The notes beneath the pieces are model-generated. The model made no database searches, was not told the origin of the DNA, and saw only the letters and a list, made by a program, of their open reading frames with translations. Below, one piece after another: positions 22,784-32,805 of a stretch of DNA of 64,000 nt; within the stretch, counting starts at the first letter, position 1, and every line of letters starts with the position of its first letter. The stretch lies in the NCBI GenBank assembly GCA_015680905.1, contig CM027377.1, forward strand, positions 65,679,501 through 65,743,500, read 5' to 3'. Source of the stretch: Coptis chinensis. Its lineage: Eukaryota; Streptophyta; Magnoliopsida; Ranunculales; Ranunculaceae. The translations under genes were made by a program, and so were the position numbers.

Positions 22784-23756
22784 TAATGGTGGGAAGTGTC
22801 CCTGTTACTCGAGCAAATAACAAAATCGACAATTATGAAACAAAAGATTTCTTGTTCCAATATAAATAACAACATAAAAAAACATGCTTAAACAATACAT
22901 TTTCTCCTGTCAATAAATATCGTTCAGCAGCTCTATGTTTATTTATAGCAGCAACTATGAATTATTAGACTAAATATATAACATTACATGTAAAGAAACG
23001 ACGACAGAACTAATAATCACAACTCTAGCATGATCCAAGCAAAAATAGCATACCAGCATTAACATTACATGTAAATGGGACGAAACTAATAATCACAACT
23101 CTAGCATGATCCAAACAAAAATAACAAAAGACAACTTTATCCGTTACACTTATGCTATGTTAGTGTATTCACTTCCCTATATATTGGTCTGCAATCTATC
23201 CTTCTAATTTTTTTTTTATTTTTTCCAATGCCATCACTATAACGACTCAAGCTTCCCGCTTCAAGTAATTACTCACCCTAATAAAAAAAAATCTACTGGG
23301 GTTTGGAATTTTTCTACATGATACAATAGTAGCTTCATAAAATAATAATAAGCTAGATAAGACATCAATAAATAAGCATATATCTCAAAAGTAGAATCTC
23401 GATATTGGAAATCAGACATTGTGAGCATATAAAAAAAAATTAACATTTATCTAGAGATGGATTCACTTTAGAACTATAAGAAAATGAGGGACTCGGCGCT
23501 ACATTTCACTGTAGACTTTTATTCTTGTGTATTGGGCTTTAAAATTGTTTGGGCCTGTCAAGACTTTCTGTTGTAAAACCCATTATTTGATAGTGATTTT
23601 CCAACTATTTCACTATATTTTGGTAGTGATTTTCACAATTATTTCACTATATTTTGCATACGGCCAAGTTTGCTACATGATATATATATATATATATCGA
23701 TAGATTCTGATTATTATTTGATAAGTAATGATATATCAAATAGAAATTATGATATA
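22784..23756. other. AT-rich sequence with two small tandem duplications
   Basis: I see no gene. An 81-bp unit starting AACATTACATGTAAA is duplicated at 22,980-23,060 and 23,061-23,135. A unit of about 35 bp with TAGTGATTTTC...ATTTCACTATATTTTG is duplicated at 23,589-23,658. A short (TA)n run abuts the plastid junction at 23,683-23,697. Confidence 0.7.
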
Positions 23757-24004
23757 TCAACAACGGGTAGATCTATAGGGCATACCCGAACACATACTTC
23801 ACAAGCAATGCATTTATCAAATAATTCAAAGTGGATTCGGCTGCGTAAACGTTCTGATGTGATCAATTTTTCATAAGGATATTGAATAGTTACAGGTAAA
23901 CGATTCGCATGGGATAAGGTAATCATAAAACTTTGACCGATATACCTTGCAGCCCGTACCGTTTGTTGGCCATAATTAATGAACCCAGTTACCATGGGGA
24001 ACAT
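23757..24004 (-). pseudogene. ndhI: Plastid ndhI fragment, N-terminal half
   Basis: In plastids ndhI encodes the iron-sulfur subunit I of the thylakoid NDH complex. This copy starts at its ATG (24,002-24,004) and reads [20 protein letters not shown] onward through the first 4Fe-4S cysteine motif ([12 protein letters not shown]). It stops at residue 83 or so of about 165, where plastid homology ends at 23,757. A small length change disturbs the segment just before the cysteine motif. Its usual partner ndhA lies immediately upstream, as in plastid genomes. Confidence 0.93.
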
Positions 24005-24082
24005 ATCTTGAATATCTATAAATAATTTGATGTTTCTTTCTCTTGTTTGAGAGAAGTTATGAATCTAGAATATCCTGTGCCT

Positions 24083-24322
24083 TTACAATGAAAAGAGTTG
24101 GGAAGAAGTTGTCAATAATAGATTACCTAAAGAAATAGGTAAAAGAAATTTCCATCCAAAATTTAATAGTTGATCTATTCTCATCCTAGGTAAAGTCCAT
24201 CTTGTTGTGATAGGAATGAACAGGAACAAATAAGCTTTAGCTAATGTAATAAAGATACCTATTGTCGTTTCAAAGACTCCGCCCACTTCATTTATTCCAA
24301 AAAGCCCAGGAATTGCTTAGAA
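24083..24322 (-). pseudogene. ndhA: Plastid ndhA fragment, C-terminal end
   Basis: The sequence reads [20 protein letters not shown], then [20 protein letters not shown] and the usual C-terminus [11 protein letters not shown]-type end. This is the last part of exon 2 of the membrane subunit ndhA of the NDH complex. The rest of the gene is missing, because homology ends near 24,322 where an LSC segment is joined. The frame is disrupted at the left end of the fragment. Confidence 0.9.
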
Positions 24323-24335
24323 GGTGGGTAGAAAT

Positions 24336-24372
24336 ACTTATTAGATACCATTGACTGCGGTATCTAATAAGT
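24336..24372 (-). terminator. Perfect 14-bp inverted repeat downstream of trnM
   Basis: ACTTATTAGATACC (24,336-24,349) pairs with GGTATCTAATAAGT (24,359-24,372) around a 9-nt loop. It lies 2 bp beyond the 3' end of trnM, which is on the minus strand. This is the position of a plastid 3' stem-loop that ends or stabilises transcripts. It is also immediately next to the ndhA/trnM fusion point. Confidence 0.7.
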
Positions 24373-24374
24373 TC

Positions 24375-24447
24375 TACCTACTATTGGATTTGAACCAATG
24401 ACTCCCGCCGTATGAAAGCAATACTCTAACCACTGAGTTAAGTAGGT
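24375..24447 (-). tRNA. trnM-CAU: Plastid-derived trnM-CAU (elongator), 73 nt, apparently intact
   Basis: The minus strand reads ACCTACTTAACTCAGTGGTT and continues through the CAU anticodon (TTTCATA) and a TTCAAATCC T-loop to TAGTAGGTA. This is the elongator methionine tRNA found between atpE and trnV in plastids. All four arms are present. As nuclear DNA it is unlikely to be functional, though tRNA copies in NUPTs can be transcribed. Confidence 0.9.
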
Positions 24448-24635
24448 CATTTATCATCATAAAGAGAAACAAAAAAGAACCCATCATGCCACATCGATAG
24501 ATTATAGATGGAATTTTACTTCTAAGCAATACCCGTCTTTGGTAGGAAACAGATCAGAGAGCTATTGTGTCGGATCATGCAATATTCACCTTGACAACAA
24601 ATTATATACATATTAAAATATTTATCACAAACACA

Positions 24636-25297
24636 AGGGCTATAGCTCAGTTAGGTAGAGCACCTCGTTTACACGCGCGCCAATGCTTTTTCAGAGGAGT
24701 CCATCATGCAATCAACAGAATTTATCTTAGTAAAAAATTGATGTCTTACTCCATGGATTTGAGGGAACAAGAGAACAATAGCCTGACAAATGGTTGGTTG
24801 GTCCAATTGAGGCGCCAGTTTAGGCGTCAAATAGAACCCACCATTGATTTTATAATTGATAAGGTGAATACCTAGTCCATTCAATGCCAGGCATAATGAG
24901 TATAAGGACCTCAAAAAAAAATATCTTTTCGTCCTATGAACTTGAAGGTGTATGAAGTTTCATATTTGATGCTTTGGGCAGAGCGATAGATACTCCATTT
25001 AACTTAGGTTGATCTAGGCCGGAGGCAGAGCTACGTCAAGATAATTCTTTTTTGAAACACTTTGGTATTGCTATTGAATAAAAATAAAGAATCAGAGCAC
25101 GCGGAGCCATCTCGTTATCTTTCTATCAAGAAAAAAGATGGCGGACTCGCTGATATTTATATCAGTTGATGAAGGAGCCCAATGCAAAAAACAATGCATG
25201 TTGGGTCTTTGAAACAGTTCGAATCATTTGGATAAAAAAATAAGAAGTTTGATCTGTTTTACCGAGAAGGTCTACGGTTCGAGTCCGTATAGCCCTA
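24636..25297 (+). tRNA. trnV-UAC: Plastid-derived trnV-UAC with group II intron
   Basis: Exon 1 (24,636-24,674) reads AGGGCTATAGCTCAGTTAGG and ends in the UAC anticodon region (TTTACAC). Exon 2 (25,263-25,297) reads CGAGAAGGTCTACGGTTCGA and ends TATAGCCCTA. The 588-bp intron is close to the usual plastid length; its first bases are GCGCG instead of the group II consensus GTGCG. The gene lies divergently beside trnM, as in plastids. Confidence 0.92.
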
Positions 25298-26178
25298 ATT
25301 TTTCATTAATATTAATTTTATTAAAATAATTTTTTACTTTTAGATAGTTTTTATTTCCATTTCCTTATTATTATTTGTTGTTTGTAGCTGGCCGGTTGGT
25401 TGCTCCATCGAAATCGAAATAGAATCATTCCTACATTCTCGCTTTGGGGATCCTTCGGAACATGAAACTAAAAAACATTTCAATGGAACCAATCGGCATT
25501 TTAAAAATTTCGACAAACCCACTCTTTTTCATTTATCTTCGTGGGTGAATTACATACACACGCATTCATACGCATTTTCCTGTTTTCCTATCCATGATCA
25601 AAGAATTAGTGATACTACTTTTTTGGTATACCAAAAAAGTAAATTTTTGAAGTAAAAATCATGACATAAGCCCGACTAATATACTCAAACCCAATTGCCC
25701 ACCATTCCAAATTTGAATTCTCCTGATGCTGGCTTTATCCAAGAAGATTGGAGGCCCATTTGAACTTAGACGAATTAGGAAATCCCCCTACTTATCTTAT
25801 CAACTTTTTTACGTAAGAACAACCAACCCCAACTAATTGTTTCAGAGAAAATGAATTGATCCTAATGGGGATAGGAGCCTATGCGTTGTTATATGTAAGG
25901 GCTCCTCGCAATTCAACGCATTCAATCCAATCTTTAAAGTCTCGTACATGGAGAGATAAAAAAATAAATCGGTCAATGCACTCTGTTTCCATATAATCTA
26001 TTAATATAAAAATATTCTGCCTGGATCTTAATGATAAAGTATATACGACACTTTTTATATATATTCATTTTTTAAAAATATCAATCAATTTATTATTATT
26101 ATATAAATATATAATAATATATTATTATACATACTGATTAATGTACTAATATTAATTAATAATTAATATAGTATTTAA

Positions 26179-26236
<58 letters not shown>

Positions 26237-26490
26237 CTAGTGTTATTGCTTTTTTTGAATGCGAGAACCCGAGGCGCGGTGAACGAAAGAGTTTTTTTGT
26301 ATACGAGCATGATATGTCTATACCATATCGAAATAGAATATCAAATCGAAGAAAGTTTAAATTGGGATTTTTTATTCGACGAATATTGAAACGAGACATA
26401 TTTAGTTCGACTAAATACTTATGGATGAATTCACATTACAATTTGAATCGACTAATCCGGTATATTTTCCACATTCATAGGAGTGCATCT
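25298..26490. other. Plastid trnV-ndhC spacer, with expanded (TA)n run
   Basis: This is noncoding plastid-derived sequence. It holds an alternating TA run at 26,183-26,233 (about 25 units) that probably expanded after transfer. No other gene is seen. Confidence 0.8.
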
Positions 26491-26850
26491 ATGTTTCTGC
26501 TTCACGAATATGATATTTTTTGGGCTTTTCTAATAATATCAAGTGTTATTCCTATTTTGGCATTTCTAATTTCGGAGTTTTGGCCCCAGTTAACGAAGGG
26601 CGGATAAACTTTCTAGTTATGAATCGGGTATAGAACCGATGGGCAATGCTTGGTTACAATTCGAATCCGTTATTATATGTTTGCTCTAGTTTTTGTTGTT
26701 TTTGATGTTGAAACGGTTTTTCTTTATCCATGGGCGATGAGTTTCGATGTATTGGGTGTATCCGTATTTATAGAAGCTTTAATTTTCGTGCTTATCCCAA
26801 TTGTTGGTTCAGTTTATGCATGGCGAAAAGGAGCATTGGAATGGTCTTAG
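26491..26850 (+). pseudogene. ndhC: Plastid ndhC copy, frameshifted
   Basis: ndhC encodes NDH subunit 3, a small membrane protein of about 120 residues. This copy starts [20 protein letters not shown] and ends [13 protein letters not shown], both typical. It is 360 bp including the stop, against a usual 363. The frame is lost between about codons 28 and 53 (after ISEFWPQ) and regained before [20 protein letters not shown]. Its end overlaps the upstream start of ndhK, as in plastids, within the plastid ndhC-ndhK-ndhJ operon order. Confidence 0.93.
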
Positions 26851-27598
26851 CTCCTTAATATTCAGACAATAATAATAAAAATAAAAAAGAAGAAAAAAAT
26901 TACATTGAGAGAATTATGAATTCCATTGAGTTTCCATTACTTGATCGAACAACCCAAAATTCAGTTATTTCAACTACATCAAATGATCTTTCGAATTGGT
27001 CAAGACTCTCCAGTTTATGGCCGCTTCTCTATGGTACCAGTTGTTGCTTCATTGAATTTGCTTCATTAATAGGCTCACGATTCGACTTTGATCGTTATGG
27101 GCTGGTACCAAGGTCGAGTCCTAGGCAAGCGGATCTCATTTTAACAGCAGGCACAGTAACGATGAAAATGGCTCCTTCTTTAGTGAGATTATATGAGCAA
27201 ATGCCTGAGCCAAAATATGTCATTGCTATGGGAGCCTGTACTATTACAGGAGGGATGTTCAGTACCGATTCTTATAGTACTGTTCGGGGAGTCGATAAGC
27301 TAATTCCTGTCGATGTTTATTTGCCGGGTTGCCCGCTTAAAACCGGAGGCAGTTATAGATGCTATAACAAAACTTCGTAAAAAGGTATGTAGAGAAATCT
27401 ATGAAGATAGAATTGGGTCTCAACGAGTCTCGATGTTTTACTACAAATCACAAGTTTCATGTTGGACGCAGTACTCGTGCTGGAAATTATGATCAAGGAT
27501 TACTCTATCAACCGCCATCTACTTCAAAGATCCCTTATGAAAATGAAACATTTTTAAAATAAAAAAATTCAGTATCTTCCCACGAATTAGTCAATTAG
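26841..27598 (+). pseudogene. ndhK: Plastid ndhK copy, broken in its C-terminal third
   Basis: ndhK encodes the 4Fe-4S-binding NDH subunit K. Two starts are possible: an upstream ATG at 26,841 overlapping ndhC, and the well-conserved [20 protein letters not shown] at 26,916. The core is open to about 27,340 and keeps [12 protein letters not shown] and [16 protein letters not shown], including the cluster cysteines up to LPGCP. After this the usual [10 protein letters not shown] segment is shifted. Decayed remnants follow to the conserved ending SSHELVN at 27,598. Confidence 0.92.
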
Positions 27599-27731
27599 AC
27601 AGGGTGTTGCGGATGTTTTTGTTCAAAATAACAAGCAACAGGCCAATTTTCAAAAATTTCATCGTAAATGTAAAATACTTCATTTATACTTAATTTATTT
27701 ATACAAATTTCAATCTGGGGGAGATCAAAAG

Positions 27732-28207
27732 ATGCAGGTCGTTTGTCTGCTTGGCTAGTCAAGCGTAGGCTAGTTCATAGATCTTTGGGCTTCGATTACC
27801 AAGGAATAGAAACTTTACAAATAAATCCCGAGGATTGGCACTCCATTGCTGTTATTTTATATGTATATGGTTACAATTATCTACGCTCCCAGTGTGCATA
27901 TGATGTAGCCCTGGGCGGACTGTTAGCTAGTGTGTATCATCTTACGAGAATACAGTATGGTGTGGATCAACCGGAAGAGGTATGCATAAAAGTATTTGCC
28001 CCAAGGAGGAATCCTAGAACTCCGTCTGTTTTCTGGATTTGGAAAAGCGCTGATTTTCAAGAACGGGAATCTTATGATATGTTGGGAATCTCTTATGATA
28101 ATCATCCACGCCTGAAACGTATTTTGATGCCCGAAAGTTGGATAGGATGGCCTTTACGTAAGGATTATATTGCCCCTAATTTCTATGAAATCCAAGATGC
28201 TCATTGA
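27732..28207 (+). pseudogene. ndhJ: Plastid ndhJ copy, one base short near the start
   Basis: ndhJ encodes NDH subunit J (158 residues). The ATG at 27,732 begins MQ(G)R and the frame slips within the first few codons. From 27,743 the sequence is open for 154 codons to the normal end NFYEIQDAH. The total is 476 bp against a usual 477, so a single-base loss explains the break. It is otherwise the best-preserved protein gene in the plastid block. Confidence 0.93.
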
Positions 28208-28693
28208 ATGATAAGAAACTAATTTTCATTTACTTCTACGATTCCAGATATTCAAGGAATTTTTTTACATTATGTTCTAGATCAAACAGAGTCATTGCAC
28301 TCTCATTCGTATTATGGGTGCTCTAAAAAAATATATATATAAAGAGTTTTGCAACATGAACTTTGTACCGCGCACATCGCTTATATGTGTTCTAGAGGGT
28401 CTCGTAGGGAGGAGTTAATAAATATAATATATGAAATAAAATCCAAAGAAATTAATAATTAAATTAAATTAATGTATCTGAAATGAATCTTGTCTATTAT
28501 GATAGTTCCACCCCTCTAGACTTTTAAATTTGAATACTCACCTAAAAAAAATATGGGGTCTAGACACCACACCAAAAAGGATCCATTTTTTATATACACA
28601 AATGATAAGTATGTTATGATGATCTAGACTAGTAACGACTATGTATACCGATCCACATAGATTAATTTATATCAGTATCCATTATTAACCACA
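28208..28693. other. Plastid ndhJ-trnF spacer
   Basis: This is noncoding plastid-derived sequence. I see no gene. Confidence 0.75.
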
Positions 28694-28724
28694 TGCCAGG
28701 AACCAGATTTGAACTGGTGACACG

Positions 28725-28761
<37 letters not shown>

Positions 28762-28766
28762 CCGAC
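28694..28766 (-). tRNA. trnF-GAA: Plastid-derived trnF-GAA, 73 nt, apparently intact
   Basis: The minus strand reads GTCGGGATAGCTCAGTTGGT and continues through the anticodon stem-loop ACTGAAAATCCT (GAA) to GGTTCCTGGCA. Arm lengths are standard. It is followed on the same strand (higher coordinates) by trnL, as in plastids. Confidence 0.93.
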
Positions 28767-29165
28767 TCTTCCCGACGAATTGTCCCCATACTATTTAGAT
28801 TAGAGGGCTTGGGTCTATGTCAATCAATTAAATAGACTAAAAAAAACATTACAAAGTGTTATCCAAGCTTGGAATTTCTTGGCTCTTCAAAAAGAATACT
28901 TTGTAAGTTAAGTTTAACTATAAAAATGAATTATTATATTTACTGTGAATGATTCAAACGTGGATTCCTTTTTCATATTCATAGATGTTAATTTGCACAT
29001 ATGTTGTATATATCACAAAACTTGTGATAAGAGAGAAACCTTTCTCCCACGATCCGTTTGTGAAAGAGTAAAACGACTAATAAACATAACTAATGTGGAA
29101 CCACTGAAAAAAAAGGATAAAAAAACTAGTTAGATAAATAGTTAGGGAGTAAAGCGGACTTTCTT

Positions 29166-29601
29166 TGGGGATAGAGGGACTTGAACCCTCACGATTTAAA
29201 AAGTCGACGGATTTTCCTCTTACTATAAATTTAATTTTTGTCGGTATTGATATTGACATGTATAATGGGACTCTATCTTTATTCTCGTCCAATTAGTGAG
29301 TTCTTTAAAAGATCTATCAGACTATGGAATAACAGATTTGATCAGTGAATATTCTATTTTTACTTAACCTTGGAATTGATTTACTTAACCTTGGAATCGA
29401 TTCACAAGAATTCCTAAATTTTGCATATAAAAAAAGAAAGAGTATTTCGGATTGCCATGAATCTTTGATATTTTATTGCGTATACGTACGTATATGGGTT
29501 CATCCTTTATTTATATGGAGTTTAAATAGAAGGATTCCTCGATCAATGCAGTCAACTCTATTCGTTAGAACATCTTCCATTGAGTCTCTGCACCTATCCT
29601 T

Positions 29602-29641
<40 letters not shown>

Positions 29642-29789
29642 CTGAATGAAAACAGGATTTGGCTCAGGATTGCCCTTTTTTTTATTCCAGGGTTTCTCTG
29701 AATTTGAAAGTTATCACTTAATATGTTTCCATACCAAGGCTCAATCCAATTAAGTCCGTAGAAGCGTCTACCAATTTCGCCATATCCCC
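29166..29789 (-). tRNA. trnL-UAA: Plastid-derived trnL-UAA with group I intron
   Basis: Exon 1 (29,751-29,789) reads GGGGATATGGCGAAATTGGT to the anticodon region. Exon 2 (29,166 to about 29,215) ends CCCTCTATCCCCA. The intron of about 535 bp starts ATTGGATTGAGCCTTGGTAT, the usual group I intron start. Within it a plus-strand T run of 38 bases (29,604-29,641) is far longer than normal for plastids. Exon 1 shows a small insertion in the variable GCTTCTACGG segment. Confidence 0.9.
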
Positions 29790-30495
29790 TTTTTTTATAG
29801 ACTAGGATCTCGTTGGGATGCCCCTTTTCCTTCATTTATTCTGGAGCCTTTTACGTTTAATTCGTTAGATATGCATTTCTCTATATAGAAAAAAAGTGTC
29901 TCTGTCTCCCTTGTTTGATTTCTCTTTTCTATTTTATTGCATTTCATATATCAGAGGACCTATATTTGTATTTAGTCCAATAAAAAATGATTCTATCATT
30001 GATGTATCCGCAATTCAATATGGATGGATATATACCACATATATATATGCCTCTCTTACTCTCATTTTTCCCTATAATTTTTATTACTTGAACGGTCGAT
30101 TCCCTTTTTTTTCACCTTATCCCCTACCTTTCCGAATGAAACCAGAGGAATGTCTCATTCTAATCTGGATTTATCCTTAATCTTTATCCCTATCTTTTCC
30201 TTAGGACCGCCCCTGTATAATTAGAATAGAGTTATTCTACTATAATATATATAAGTTTAAGTTATTATAGTTATTTCCATTTAATTCTATTAATTGTTAT
30301 AATATAAATTGTTATAATAATATTGTTGTATTGTATATAAATATATTATTATTTATTCTATTTATGTTACATATTACATAACATATACAGTATATTCATT
30401 ATCATTATGACTTAAAATTATAAAATTCATACGGAATAGCCAAGATTACAGTAGTTCACTAAAGCCTTATGCACAACGCAAGTTCTTTTATATGA
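29790..30495. other. Plastid trnL-trnT spacer
   Basis: This is AT-rich plastid-derived spacer sequence with no supported gene. The open frame near 29,896-30,180 has no recognisable family match and lies in a spacer that is known to be noncoding in plastids. Confidence 0.75.
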
Positions 30496-30549
30496 GCCCG
30501 CTTAGCTCAGAGGTTAGAGCATCATCAATTCGATTCCGATAGCCGGCTT
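30496..30549 (+). pseudogene. trnT-UGU: Plastid trnT-UGU copy lacking the anticodon arm
   Basis: The 5' part GCCCGCTTAGCTCAGAGGTT and the 3' part TTCGATTCCGATAGCCGGCTT match plastid trnT-UGU. About 19 nt in between, holding the anticodon stem and loop, are gone: 54 nt remain of the usual 73. It cannot decode threonine codons. Confidence 0.9.
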
Positions 30550-30922
30550 TTATCTCTTTGGTCTTTTTTTTTTTTTTTTTTTTTACATAATCAAGTTACA
30601 TAAATTATTAAGACTGTCTCCTTGAAATCAAAGAATATTGAAAGACTTCTTCCCCCTTCTCCAAGGATCGCTGATCTATTATGACGGAAGAACTTCCAAC
30701 TATGAATAAAAATGGATTGGAGCAATTAGATCTCTACCGAACAAATCAGAAAAAGTATACCTAACTTCCTATATATACAAAGGGGTCTGGATATTGATAC
30801 AATTCATCCCATTCTTCTTTGTAATACAGTACTTCATTGGATTTCGCTTCGTTTATCATTTAGTTCAGTCTTAATTTAGGGTTATTCTGTAAATTTTTTT
30901 TCAATAAAATAAAGGAGTCTTT

Positions 30923-31529
30923 ATGTCTCGTTACCGAGGGGCCTCGTTTCAAAAAAAAATACGCCGTCTGGGTGTTTTACCGGGACTAACTAGTAAAAGG
31001 CCTACCCCGGAAGTGATCTTAGAAACCAATTGCGTTCGGTAAAAGATCTCAATATCGTATTCGTCTAGAAGAAAAACAAAAATTGCGTTTTCATTATGGT
31101 CCGACAGAGCGACAATTACTTAAATACGTTCATATCATTTGGAAAAGCCAAAGGTTCAACGGGTCGGTTTTACTACAATTACTTGAAATGCGTTTGGATA
31201 ACACCCTTTTTCGATTTAGGGCATGGCTTCGACCATTCCCGGAGCCCGACAATTGGTTAACCATAGGCATATTTTAGTTAATGGGCGTATAGTAGACATA
31301 CCGAGTTATCGATGCAAACCCGAGATATTATTACTACAAGGGATGAACAAAAATCCGAGCTCTGATTCAAAATTATCTTGATTCATCCCCCCACGAGGAA
31401 TTGCCAAAACATTTGACTCTTCACTCATCCCAATATAAAGGATTGGTCAATCAAATAATAGATAGTAAGGGGGTCGGTTTGAAAATAAATGAATTGCTAG
31501 TCGTAGAATATTATTCCCGTCAGACTTGA
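30923..31529 (+). pseudogene. rps4: Plastid rps4 copy, frameshifted
   Basis: rps4 encodes plastid small-subunit ribosomal protein S4 (201 residues). The copy starts [20 protein letters not shown] and ends [15 protein letters not shown], both expected. Its length is 607 bp against a usual 606, and frame changes lie after the first 30 or so codons, around the [20 protein letters not shown] block and again in the S4 RNA-binding region ([17 protein letters not shown]). It lies between trnT and trnS, as in plastids. Confidence 0.92.
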
Positions 31530-31837
31530 ACCTAACTAAAAAAAAAAGGTTCGGATAATTTTTCCCCCTTTCGAGGAAATAAATCGGCCTAAGGCAAGGA
31601 ATTTTATCTGGGTTTTTCTCCGATTCATTTATCATAAATGGGTCGAGGGGAAATTTTCATCCCTTGGCGACTCTTTCCAATATTTTATGTACCACAGTAC
31701 CACAACAACTACAATTAGGAATATACAATCTATATTAAAGAAACTTAAAACGCGTTGGAATAATGATATCTATTGTTGTTATTTTATTGGATTTGATCCA
31801 TTGCGGTAAGTAATGTTCGTGGAATTAGTTGCAGGTA
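31530..31837. other. Plastid rps4-trnS spacer
   Basis: This is noncoding plastid-derived sequence. No gene is seen. Confidence 0.75.
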
Positions 31838-31921
31838 CGGAAAGAGAGGGATTCAACCCTCGGTAAACAAAGCCTACATAGCGGTTCAATGCTACGCTTT
31901 GAACCACTCGGCCATCTCTCT
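31838..31921 (-). tRNA. trnS-GGA: Plastid-derived trnS-GGA, altered anticodon loop
   Basis: The minus strand runs AGAGAGATGGCCGAGTGGTT through a long variable arm to CCCTCTCTTTCCG, the plastid trnS-GGA. The anticodon segment reads ATTGAACCG where plastids have ATTGGAACTG, and 84 nt are present against the usual 87. The copy is probably non-functional. Confidence 0.85.
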
Positions 31922-32805
31922 GCAGAATCTTATGATTATGACCAGAAATCGAGTGAATAGCGAGCCATTCCTAGTATTTTGCAGTATTCATATTATTTCA
32001 GTATAGGTATGGCCGATCAATAAAGAAAATAGAAAACTTTTCATCAAAGAAAGATCTTTCTCCAGGGGGATAAAAATATCTATTTATCTTGTGAAAAGCC
32101 ATTAAAAACAAACATGGCATGAATAGATATATCTTTTGTTTATTTTGTCAAGAAGTCGTCTTTTTCTGATATTTATACCGGATTAAACCAATGAATTGGA
32201 ACGAATCGAATCGTCTGATGTATCCATATTTTATACTACATTTAGACCATGATTATATTTATATTATGGTTACGTGGGAATTAAAAAGTAACCTTCCCGT
32301 TTCAGATTTCTCAACAACAACTCCCTACCCTGTGGATCTATTACAAATTCAGGAATCATACCAGGTATTTTTATATTTCAATTATTAGTGTATACACGGT
32401 ATGCGCACAAAATTGATGATTATTCTATTTTTATCATAGAATGGTTATTTGATTCTTTTTCCTTTTTGGATCATAATTCAATCAAAACTAACTCCTCGAA
32501 GTTATCTTGATCTGTAGGAAAAATTACTTCGATTCTTCCACTTAGATGAAATGAAATATAGTAATAGTTACGTTCATTGGTATACTACTACATTGTACAT
32601 TGTTTGGCTTAAATCCAATCGGATTCAAATATTTCTTCCCATCGATTCCTATCAAAAGGAACAATTTGAGTGGAAGATCCACATCTTTTTAGAATGAGTC
32701 CGTTTTTATGTTATTTAAATGTCTTGATCGTACAATTCCTTTTTTTGTGGGATCATTTTTCCCTCTGAGAGGTAATGCGAAGAATTATCGAATGGATTGT
32801 TAACT
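31922..32805. other. Plastid trnS-ycf3 spacer
   Basis: This is noncoding plastid-derived sequence with no supported gene. Confidence 0.75.

Noticed and set aside
29500-29835. Open frame with a long Lys run in the trnL region
   Set aside because: It is antisense reading through the trnL-UAA exon, intron and its T38 tract.
29896-30180. 94-codon open frame in the plastid block
   Set aside because: It lies in the trnL-trnT spacer, which is noncoding in plastids, and shows no known domain.
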